From Hydractinia symbiolongicarpus (Eukaryota > Cnidaria > Hydrozoa > Anthoathecata > Hydractiniidae): a stretch of DNA of 64,000 nt. The stretch is from the NCBI RefSeq assembly GCF_029227915.1, contig NC_079879.1, positions 30,696,501 to 30,760,500 of the forward strand, in the 5' to 3' direction. The position numbers and the translations under genes were made by a program. Below the pieces are notes generated by a model that made no database searches, had not been told where the DNA came from, and saw only the letters and a program-made list of their open reading frames with translations. Positions 11,007-20,770 of this stretch are shown in pieces (the stretch's first letter is position 1; the number at the start of each line of letters is the position of its first letter).

Positions 11007-14000
11007 TTATTCATCGAAGTCTTCATCTAAGTCCAAATCATCTAGGTCTTGAAATAACGATTCGTCGACTTTGACACCAGCTTCACTTATAAACTGAATA
11101 TCAGATTCATTTAACGTGGAGTCTCTTTCAAATAATTGTTTGCCAGTCAATTTTTTAAGTTTATTTTCGTCTTGCTGTTTTCTTTTCCCACATGCAATCA
11201 TCTCTTGGTCAAATTTTATTTTCCACGCTAAGAAGTTTTCTAACGTTACCGGCGTTCCTTTATACTATATGAAAAAAGAAAGAGCAAAACAAATACGCGT
11301 AAAAATATCAGAATAACTATTCCTAAGCCGAATCTCCACTGGAGGATATTCGCGACGATTTTTGTGACGTAAAGTAGAAACAAATTTAACTTTTCGTCAT
11401 GACGAAAATCGCGACTAATCAAATTCGAATATTGATGACGATCGTCGTAAAAATCGCCCTGTGGAGATTCGCGCTTAGGTAGCCTTTTTATGGACTCGAT
11501 ATGATATTCACTCGAAATAAGAATTAAAACCACAATGAAATTTTGTTGTACATACAGTTTTTCATATCAGGATTGTATAAATTGCACATGCGCAACAGCT
11601 TTCAACATGCATGTAAAAAGGCTACCTTAAACAGAGCAATAATAATGCAATTTGATAATTTCTGCTAATTATTCGTTGCTTCATGACCTTTTTGGTTCAT
11701 GTTAGTACTGCATGAAGAGAGAAAGAGAAAGTTATCAATCAATTAGATGTTTTCCACAAATAAAACTAAACGGGAAATCCAGCTCTATTCTCAAATGTTT
11801 AATAATATCCAATGGTACAATTTTTTGGTTGCACAACGATTTCATTTTTATCTAAGCCTCAGTTACTAAAGGCAAGTTTTGATTTCAGCTTCGAAGTTGC
11901 TAACCATAATATTTAAATTTTACAAGATTTTAGCTTTGCACATGAACTTTTCACTCTTTAAATGTACTATTCATACGAGAAAAAAGATCTTTCATTGTAT
12001 AGAACTTATTTTTTTAAATTACTTAAGTTTTGAGTTAAATCACTACCTCACGTTCTACCAACTCGCTTGCTCATGAAATAAATAAAACAAGAAGATACTT
12101 ACTTTAATTTCATCTAGACGTTGTTGTTCGAGTTTTGCGCGATCTTTTTCATCTTGTATTTCTTGTTTTATATCCTCAATTATATTATTTAACTGTTCTT
12201 GTGCTGTCGAGACGAGTGTAAATATCATCACCATTCCGATATTCTCCTCTGCCTAAATAAATACAAGTTTCTTTAGTTTGATCTTATGTGAAGAATTTTC
12301 GTAAGGGGAACATTAAATTTTAGTAAATCCCCTTAATTACTACAAGAAAATATACAATGGAATAAATTCAACAAAATAAAAAACAAGAATTTTAATGTTT
12401 CGAGATACAAAAATTTTTTGTAAGATTTTGTTCATTTCAACAGAAAAAAAATGTGGGGAAATACTTTATTCGGAATTTTGGATTTACTAAGGTTTTTGAT
12501 CTGGCAGTTTTACACATTGAAAAAATTGGCGCTTTTCTTAGAGGAAATTTGTACACTCAGCGCCACGCTGTCTTGAATCTTAGCAATTGGGTTCCGTTTT
12601 CACTTGTCTATTAAAGTTTTGTTTTAGTCTCTCCTTCTGAGTGCTTTGCCGAATCTGAACGATTTTCCCGAGTGTTATGGCACCGATTCAACATTTGGTC
12701 TGATTTGACATTCAGGTCTACACGTAGCAGCTTCCATCTGGTCTGTATAGTATGGGAAACTCGGAGGGAAGCACCTCAACCAAGGAGTGCCAACCGCCGA
12801 TCTTGGCTAAATTTACAGCAGTTTGCTAAACCCCAATGCCAGTCAAGTGTCATACAACATTGTTTATTACCACGGTTAACTGTATACCATCTGACAATCT
12901 TGTTTCCCCCCCTTGGCATTCCTAAAAATAGACTTGAAATTTCTTGTCTATCCCAGACTTTTTCCAATGAAATCTATTCAATTCGTTTGTAAAAGATGTG
13001 AAGGAATTACCTGTTCTTCGAGCAGAGACTGTAACGCATTAATTCTGTCTTCTGTCAAGTTTTCTGATGTGTTCTCAATTTCTATGATAGGCTTTTGATC
13101 AGGATACTCATCTACATATGTAAACTTTAGATCTGCAAATACTAAAAAAAAAAGATTTATATATTTTATATCAGTGGAATTAGTCTTACACATTAACTTC
13201 ACAAGTGATGCAAAGATTATGTCTTACATAAATGTAATAGAGTCCTAAACTCGTTAAGTTAACTTCAATGATATCCACATATTAAGAAATTATCACTAGA
13301 AAAATTTTCACGCTATGAAATTGGACAGTTTTTGCAAGATAAAGATTTGCTGATATTGTAATTTGTTAAGTGCTCAAATTTTTTGCTAAGAAAAATGTTG
13401 AAAATGAATTTACATTCATTGTTTCATTTCCAGAAACTGTTGTGAATAGAATAATTTTTTCACATAAATTTATGCATATTTCCAATTTTGCCCAATTTGA
13501 AATTTTAGTGGATAGACTTCAAGGAAATTGGTGAAACTTTTTCTTGTTTTTGCTGATTAAAGTAGGAGTTTATGGAGCATGTAACAGAATTATATTCTTG
13601 TAAATCTATACTATCTTGTACTATATTGTATTTTTATGTACATAAAACATCTTTAACAAAAAATTATGTCAAGCGCCTTGAACTAAATTTTTACATAAAA
13701 CTTATTTATATGCATAAACCGTTATACCAACAACTTTATGCTCATCTCGCGTATCTTCATTTGAACATCTAATAGCCACTTTAAAGGAATATGGATCTGT
13801 GGTTAACACTGAAAAAAATGGAAGCCATATTAATGGTGCACTAATATCTCCTCCTTAAATTAATGCACCTTCAATGCACAAGACCATACAGTGATTGCAA
13901 CATAGATAAATTCTGACAACAAAAATGACAATAACATTTATAGACAGATTATTGTAATTTTCCGGAAATAGTACTAATGAAAGTTGGCATTATGTAAAAT

Positions 14001-14189
14001 GTGGGTGGAAAGATTTCATTCAGAACATGAGAATGTAGAATGAAAACAAAATGAGAGGTCACTATCTTCTGCACATTATAATACAGCATCCACTACTAAA
14101 AGTATATACATAGTATTACCTGTAAGTTCCTCTGAGAAAATAGCTTCTAATGCTTCAAACTCTCCAGTTTGCTCTTCTTTGTAATCCAT
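11007..14189 (-). CDS. RWDD1: RWD domain-containing protein 1 (DFRP2), five exons, 229 aa
   Basis: RWDD1/DFRP2 binds and stabilises the translation-associated GTPase DRG2. Minus-strand exons: 14120-14189, 13728-13808, 13011-13141, 12103-12252 and 11007-11264. All have GT-AG borders and consistent phases (1, 1, 0, 0), for 690 bp in total. Residues 1-~105 form the RWD domain (start MDYKEEQTGEFEALEAIF; LKFTYVDEYPDQKPIIEI; then AEENIGMVMIFTLVSTAQEQLN in exon 4). A charged helix follows (~115-144). The DFRP C-terminal part starts GTPVTLENFLAWKIKFD (147-163), includes LTGKQLFE (183-190), and ends in an acidic tail (VDESLFQDLDDLDLDEDFDE). The length is close to the human 243 aa. Exon 3 has two usable AG acceptors (13141 or 13132), giving a three-residue difference. 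It is convergent with LCA5. Confidence 0.93.
11322..11479. mobile_element. MITE-like element in RWDD1 intron 4, 158 bp
   Basis: The ends are inverted copies: CCTAAGCCGAATCTCCAC at 11322 and, on the other strand from 11479, CCTAAGCGCGAATCTCCAC. The match continues imperfectly inward around GCGACGATTTTT-like sequence on both sides. There is no coding capacity, and no clear target-site duplication. Confidence 0.7.
11477..11627. repeat. Inverted repeat sharing an end with the neighbouring MITE
   Basis: AGGTAGCCTTTTTA at 11477-11490 is repeated in inverse at 11614-11627, enclosing about 120 bp. Its left arm overlaps the right end of the 158-bp element, so this may be a second short transposon or one end of a compound structure. 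Confidence 0.55.
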
Positions 14190-14900
14190 TTTATGTTTCT
14201 TTTGGAAGAAAGACTATATTTATATAATTTATCATGTATGCAGCCAACAAGAGCAAAGCAACTTTCTTTAAAATTTGTCTTTAGCCTAAGGTTTTTTTTT
14301 GCATGTTTGTTTACAATGAAACAAGTACAAGTCATGTTGGTTATTTGCATTAAAATATACAAAAAATGTCAGCATTTTTTCTGTTGTTTTGTTACCTTCA
14401 AAAGATATTTTTAAGTAAAATTTTAACTGTGCACCTATAGGTGTGGTGCAATGTTCAACTTCTTATCAAATTTGGCATTCAATACCTACTATATGCTGGC
14501 AATCTTTCGCTGTCACAAACAAAATTAATAAGAAAAGGCTGACCGTGGAGTTAGAACATCACAGTTATATGCTATATTTAGGGAAAATCTAGCACCAGAA
14601 ATCCTGAGTTCATGCAGTTTTGCAGGGCAAACTAAAACACATATTGCACAATTTTGACTCATACTCAAGTTATATATTAGGCAAAATATTGTCCAGCTGT
14701 TATGCCTATTTGTGACCTAAATGCACCATTTTAATAATTTTGATTTTTTTTTCCTCTCTTAGCATAATCACAAATTTAAAGCTTAAATTTAATTCATATG
14801 AAATAGCTCAAAATTTACTGTGGTGGAACTTGAAACAAGCATATTTAAAATTAACTGCTTTCATTTATTTTCCAGAAATATCATTTTCATTTTACCAGTT
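14190..14900. other. Upstream region of RWDD1, gene-free
   Basis: This presumably includes the RWDD1 promoter and 5' UTR. No element can be named. Short frames here lack coding features. Confidence 0.4.
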
Positions 14901-15420
14901 TGATTTATTCTGCTGGTAGTTGATCCCTATTTATTTTGCCGGTAGAAACTGTCAGAGAAAGGTATTCCTATATATACTGTCAGTACTTACTACCAGAAGA
15001 ACAAATGACCCTAATACATTGCCAGCAGTGGTACTGTAGGCAGAATAAATGCCTCCAATTATAAACTTATGCCCCCACATACAATGGCAAAATACTTAGG
15101 CCCAAGTATTTTGGCATACTGCTGTCAAAATGAATAGCCCTCATTATATTGCAGTCAGAATAAATGACCCTATTTATACTGCTGGCAGAGTAAATCTTAA
15201 TATACTGCTGTATAAATACCTCAAATATTCTGCTAAAGTTACCAGTCACCAAAAAAAGTCCTATACTATTAGCAGAATAATTCTCTGAAGTATTTCTGCC
15301 AGTAGTTAGCTAGCTACCCAATGGCACAAGAAATACCCTAGTTTAGTCTGCCAGAAGTTAGTGCTGGCATAATAAATATCCCCATTTATTCTGCTGGTAT
15401 GAGCAAAATAAGTAGGGTAT
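14901..15420. repeat. Decayed minisatellite with a CTGCTGGCAGAATAAAT-like unit
   Basis: Variants of TTTATTCTGCTGG, CTGCTGGCAGAGTAAAT, TTGCAGTCAGAATAAATGACCC and GTGCTGGCATAATAAATATCCCC recur every ~35-50 bp through the stretch, in one orientation with substitutions and indels. This looks like an old tandem array. A 100-codon minus frame across it (15306-15608) is taken as chance. Confidence 0.6.
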
Positions 15421-16225
15421 TTTGCAAAATATCCAAATTCTTTAGCTGTAAAAAGAATTATTTTGCTACTCTCATTATTTCTTATGTCAAACTTTAAGGA
15501 GATAGAGCCTACATAACTAAGTCGTCCTATGCTGCAATTTTCAGTGATCAGAAGCTTTTTATCTAAGTGACATTTGCATGCAAAGCAGCTAGCTAGCCTG
15601 GTCGTCAATATAAGAGAAAAAAACGCAAGAATGGGTTAGCTAGCTAGCTTGATAGCAAAAAAAATCCTTTTTTATTACAAATCACACAGATGAAAAAAAG
15701 AAGAGTTGTGCATACTGGGTAAAATATCACGTAAATCTAAACGTAAACCAGCGCTGCCACGATTTGAGAGGTAGTTTTCCTTCAAATCAACACATCACAT
15801 CACACGCTTCTGCTCGTTTATTTTTTGAGCATTTAGCGCTTCCAACTACCATGCCAAGCCAATGTAGATAAAAGTCTCTACGCGAGGTGCCAACGGCGAG
15901 GGGTTGTACAACCCCCTGCTCTTTTTTTTAATGTCTGTCATCTGTATGGCAACTTCGTTCCCATGGTATTTTTTGCTTTTTTGATATCCAAGACGGCCTA
16001 TGCGAAGATATAACTATATCATTTTTTGCGCCGTCGCGTATGCGTTTCATCCTCATCAAGAAACGCTACATACAGGCCATGATGACATCGAGGTTTCTCT
16101 CCAATATACTTTTCGTCGTGAATTTTCCGGCGATAGTAATAAAAATAGTTGTGAAAATCGATTAGTGAACACTTAACTTTAGTAGGTTCCATTCAACTAG
16201 TCCAGTCAGTCGTTTCCAGCGCCGG
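15421..16225. other. Gene-free stretch
   Basis: No gene was recognised. Short TAGC runs (for example AGCTAGCTAGC near 15590 and 15640) occur. A perfect 16-bp palindrome, GGGGTTGTACAACCCC, lies at 15900-15915. Confidence 0.45.
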
Positions 16226-17370
16226 TCTAAGTGTCAGAAGAAAAGATGTAGTTGCTACAATCAGCGAAGGAAAGTTTTTAGATTTTGAAGTTTTCAGCAA
16301 ATATTGCAGAGGCGATATTTGTTTGGCGATATAAATGTGGCATAAGAATGAAAGTAAGCCTGGTTATCAGGCATGGAAAGCCAACCACATTTGCTCCTTA
16401 AACCATACAACATCATCAGGTGCAATGGAAGGTTCTGGGGCAGTAAAGATTTTCAACCGCTCTGTTGAAAAAAAACGATCTAATTTATAAATATTATTTG
16501 GGAGATGGTGACTCTTCGTCGTATGGTAATGTTGTTGCTAGCAAACCATATGAAGCATAAGGCATAGAACCCGAGAAACTAGAGTGTGTTGGTCATATAC
16601 AAAAACGTATTGGAACCAGACTACGCAACCGACGCAAGGAAAAACATAATGGGATGAAGCTGACAGGCCATGGCAAACTAACTGAAGTTGCAGTTAATGC
16701 CATGCAAAATTATTTTGGTATGGCCATACGTCAAACAACAGCTTTAAAGTCGTTAAATGATAAAGAAAAAGTGTACCAAATGAAAAAAAACATTCGAGCA
16801 GTTTTGTACCATTGTACTGATTTCCCTGACACAACTCGTCGTCACATACTTTGCCCAACTGGTCCTAATAGCTGGTGTAAGTGGAAAAAGTCAGAAAGAG
16901 CATCAGTTGACAATTCCTACAGACCAAAAGTAAACTTGCCAATTTGGATATACAATATTGTAAGGAAAGACTTTGAGGAATTAAGCGATGATAAAATTTT
17001 AAAAAGGTGTACCCATGGAAAGACACAGAACGCTAATGAGAGTCTTAATAATGTAATTTGGTCAAGGTGTCCCAAAAATATATTCTTACATAAATCTTCT
17101 TTCGAAATGGGAGTCAATTCTGCCGTATTGCATTTTAATGAGGGAACAGCTGGTGTTAAAAGAGTCTTGAATTTTTTGAATCTTGAAATTGGCGCTAAAA
17201 CCATTTTGTCGTCATCTCGTAAGGATAAAGCCCGCTTGTCGAATATGGCTAGAAAAGACACTTTAAAGGTTAAAAATAGAAGAAGAAAATTGAGAGCTAT
17301 TGGAAAAGGTTGGGTGGACAAAGAGAAAAAACTTGAAGGAGGGGAATCTTATAAATCTGGCAACTTTTGA
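16226..17370 (+). pseudogene. Mutator-like transposase (animal MULE type), disabled
   Basis: The last ~238 codons are open (16654-17370) and show features I know from the Mutator-like transposase domain proteins of cnidarians and arthropods. These include the GKLTEVAVNAMQNYFGMAIR block, HILCPTGPNSWCKWKK, LPIWIYN, LKRCTHGKTQNANESLNNVIW (a strongly conserved motif) and SAVLHFNEG. The same protein can be followed upstream through LECVGHIQKRIGTRLR, YYLGDGDSSSYG and SSGAMEGSGAVKIFNRSVEK, but with damage: an in-frame TAA at 16558-16560, a frameshift between ~16465 and 16490 near an A8 run, and a TAA at 16332-16334. The N-terminal part was not found, so the copy is also 5'-truncated. It is inactive as a transposase source. 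Confidence 0.85.
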
Positions 17371-17515
17371 TGTATTTTGGACATTTTTATTTATTTTGCT
17401 TATTATCGCATTTGTACATTTTTGCATACTTTACTAAATTTGAACGAAGATAACTTTTGAATGCCTTGAGCTTTTTACTTCAAATTTTCAGGACTTTTTC
17501 AATACTCCATGATCT

Positions 17516-17680
17516 AGGTCCTGTACTAAAATACAACCAAAAAAGGATTATATTTACAGTGCTACTCTGATTTTAGTTACAAATTTTTTAGCCTACCCCC
17601 CAAAATTCAACTTTTGGACTTAAAAAAATAAAAATTTCAAAATCCGGTTTGACTTACATAACCATTTTAGTACAGGACCT
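17516..17680. repeat. 17-bp inverted repeat downstream of the transposase relic
   Basis: AGGTCCTGTACTAAAAT (17516-17532) is exactly inverted at 17664-17680, with a 131-bp spacer. It may be part of the 3' region of the Mutator-like element or a separate small palindromic insertion. Confidence 0.7.
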
Positions 17681-19324
17681 GCATAATGTATGTATGAGTC
17701 ATTTGGCCAAAAATGAAGCTTTAATTTAGTGTAGTTTTAAAAATATGGTGATTTGAAGATTTTTTTAGAAAATGGCAGATTTAGCAAGATTCTCGTCACG
17801 AAACACCTGTTTTTGCTTTTATTTTATTCAATATTCATTAGAAAACACAAATATATAACAAATTGTATGATTTAAAGAAGAAAAATTTTTTATTGGTGAG
17901 CCACCTTAAGTCTGGGACAGATAGAATTTATCAAGAGAGTCACATCACAGCATATATTGCGAGCTAAATCTATTCCCGTCCCCAGAGCTCTTTGAGAGTT
18001 TATCTCAAAGAGCTTTGGGGTCAAGAATGAGCTAAATCAATTCTGTTAACCGGATATTTATCGGTAAACTTTCTTATGCATCCTTCTCAACCTCGTACCC
18101 AAGGCCTGTTAATTTTTTCTATTGTAGCAGAAGGTTCCGTCCCAAAACAAAATAACCTAACAAACCCTAAGAACAGGTTGCCTTTTCTGTCATTTTTACC
18201 CGAAAGATCTTGGTAGAATTGTAAATTCCTTACTATTGAGATTGGGCATTGTGTGCGCCAATTCGACAACATTGAAACCAGAAAGATTTGTATGTAAGAC
18301 AGTTTAAATGAGAAATCTAACCTTAATACTAATGCGATAGAACAAGCTATAAAATGACAAGTAGTGTCATCAAGTCGAACTTGAACCCTCTTGAGTCGAG
18401 TACTTCTTTTTGATAACCTGCTTTTTGTAAACAAAATCAAAAGAAACAGACGAAAAATCTTATGCTGTTTCACACTAAGTTGTTAAAAGAAGTTAAAAAG
18501 GAAAGACTTAAATCTGGTTAGTCCACAAAGAAATCTCAACAAACAAAACCATCACTGCAAATTGTATATATAAGCAGATACGCTAAATCGTGTTTGCAAA
18601 TACAAGAACACACAATATAAGCCACGCTGTCTTTTAGTTTTAAAATGATGAAAATAACATAGAATGTGAAAATTATTATTTTCATAAAATATCCTCAAAA
18701 TCCCCTCGTCCTCGTACATTGACTCTTGAAACCGTTGAAGCGGTGAAGTTCATAATAAAGGCAAAATGTTTTTTTTTGAAACACAAGTAGAAAAGGATTG
18801 GAAATGCTTGAAAGTGTATGATATTTCACCACATTGACATTGTTGTTGCTGGTTGTTTCTCAGTAAAAAGTAAATTTTTTATAGGTGGGTTGGTTGGAAA
18901 GAAGAGCGGCTAGAGGGTCGGAAATTCCTCACAATGCAACAGAATCCCGCCCTTTGGAAGGATAAAAACGCAACAGTTGTCTGATAAAAGAAGGAGAAAA
19001 GAAGCCTGGGAAAGAGGTTAGTCTTTCTCGTGTTTTTTGATCAGCGGCTAACTTGGTGATACATTTTACATTTTACGTCATATTCACACCCGGTGTTAAA
19101 AACAAATCAAGATGTCCGCTGGATAATTGACCAGGTTTCTCTTTTTCAGGTAAAAATATGGAAATAAATTTCTCTTTTTGTTAGAAGTATATATTAAAGA
19201 CAAAACAGCTTAAAGTTTGTTACCACAAATGATTGCATGGGCTATTTCTATGTCACATTCACGCATTTTCAACTTTGTTTCCAGCTAAAATATTTTAGCT
19301 AGCCAGCTGGCTAGCTAGCCAGGT
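17681..19324. other. Gene-free stretch containing a strong hairpin
   Basis: No gene is supported. A minus-strand 128-codon frame (18087-18473) has no recognisable motif or splice context. The one clear structure is the hairpin listed separately at 17980-18020. Confidence 0.45.
17980..18020. repeat. 18-bp-stem hairpin flanked by direct repeats
   Basis: The left arm CCCCAGAGCTCTTTGAGA (17980-17997) pairs with TCTCAAAGAGCTTTGGGG (18003-18020) over a 5-nt loop, with one mismatched or G-U position. GAGCTAAATC stands on both sides (17961-17970 and 18029-18038). This looks like an insertion footprint or minimal MITE rather than a terminator, since this is a eukaryotic sequence. Confidence 0.7.
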
Positions 19325-19855
19325 CAGTCAGGGATAACCGCAAATTAGGCTATATTAGTCTAATTAGTCTGCGATAGCCTATTTAGGCGATTTATCTCTC
19401 CTAATTAGGCTATCAACATGGTTTTTGCTGCCTATTGCTGTTCTGTTGCATAATCACAATGATTTTATTAGCTACAAACATTCTATAGAACCCCCTTTTG
19501 ATGGTCCAAATATATTTTTCTTTATTATTTGCGCTGTCAGAAGATTTAGCGTTTAGTTTGTTTTGATTAAGAACGCATCATGCGCTGTGTTACGGCTTCT
19601 TTGTGTTACGGCCACGGTTGCTCCTGAAAAAAGGCTAAATTTCCCGCGTGCATATTTTCAACATGATGATGTAATGAGCAACAAAACTCCGAAAGAAGTT
19701 GGCGCGACCAGACGTGGTTTTCGAGATAATCAGAAAAGAAGAAAACACATCTCCTAAATAGGAGATGATCTCCTAACTAGTCTATGGAAAATCTCCTAAC
19801 TAAGCTACTATCTTAATTTGGCGTGATAGCCTAAATTTGCGGTTATCCCTGACTG
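19325..19855. mobile_element. Non-autonomous DNA transposon with ~29-bp terminal inverted repeats, 531 bp
   Basis: The left end CAGTCAGGGATAACCGCAAA (19325 onward, continuing TTAGGCTAT) is inverted at the right end (19826-19855), with one extra T as the only difference. Subterminal AT-rich motifs (CCTAATTAGGCTATC near the left, TCTCCTAACTA near the right) also recur in inverse. No transposase is encoded; a 64-codon frame inside is incidental. The CAGGG-like end recalls hAT elements, but I could not identify an 8-bp target duplication, so the superfamily is open. Confidence 0.85.
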
Positions 19856-20739
19856 TAGGTTCTGTTTTAGTCTAGGGAGGGGGTAAGAAGGGGACAGATT
19901 TTTTTAGTTTTTTTAATATTCCCCTTATTATTAACATTATACATTATATAATAAAGCAAAAGGAAATAAATGTTAGCCATTAGATGAGTTACGAATGTTT
20001 ACAATGTTCCGTATATGTGCACGCATTCTGACAGTCAAGAAAAGAAGGACCACATAGCCAAATTGAATCTCTGTGGTAATTTATAGATTTTAAGGAATAT
20101 AAGGTTAATATAGCTAGCTAGCTATATCTTTCTTGTTTAAGAGCAGACATTACCAATTTTAATGATAACGATAACAACAGATTAAATTGTCATTCCCCAC
20201 GGCCCGTAAATTTTCTCAACAATGAGCTGCACCTAGCTGTCTGTTTTGCAAAGTGCACAAGTTTTGTTGCTGATGAAATTGGTAATATGGTAGACCCTAG
20301 ATGTAAGTCTCAGGATTTCACATCAAGTCATCCAGAGTTGCCAGTAAAAAGAGAATGTTGGTGATAAAATTGAAATCACATAATTAAGATGTTCGCGTAA
20401 TACAGATGTTATACAAAGGCAGAGAAAAAAGAAGGTTTTTTCAGTTCAATTTATGATTGCCCAAATGCCTGTTCGCTAATTATAGTGTTTTATCAGTTTA
20501 ATTGTCACTTCTGCCTAAAGTTTAATCTCAAATGAATCTGTTGATTTTTACATTTTTAACAGGTCCTTTTTAGGGATAAAGCAATTTTGCCTTTTTAAAA
20601 TTTTGTCATATAAAATCTGGTAGTAAAATTCAATAACCAGCTCCAACAGTTTATTTAATTAACTACTTTTTACAAACATAACGTTAACCTTGAATGACAT
20701 TAACAAAACTTAATAAGTACATGTTTGTATTTTTTCTAG
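19856..20739. other. Region upstream of MARCH6
   Basis: AT-rich, no gene recognised. It ends in a splice-acceptor-like TTTTTTCTAG at 20738-20739, about 31 bp before the MARCH6 start codon. This suggests a non-coding 5' exon further upstream, or a spliced-leader acceptor. A perfect 20-bp palindrome of TAGC units lies at 20108-20127. Confidence 0.5.
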
Positions 20740-20770
20740 GTTGCCCAACTAAAATAGATTTATTAGAATA

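Noticed and set aside
15306-15608. 100-codon minus-strand frame
   Set aside because: It overlaps the decayed minisatellite and shows no domain or splice evidence.
16917-17321. 134-codon minus-strand frame
   Set aside because: It is the antisense shadow of the Mutator-like transposase frame.
18087-18473. 128-codon minus-strand frame
   Set aside because: No recognisable motif, no splice partners, and a composition like its non-coding surroundings.
19563-19757. 64-codon frame inside the 531-bp transposon
   Set aside because: Too short and without transposase motifs; incidental within a non-autonomous element.
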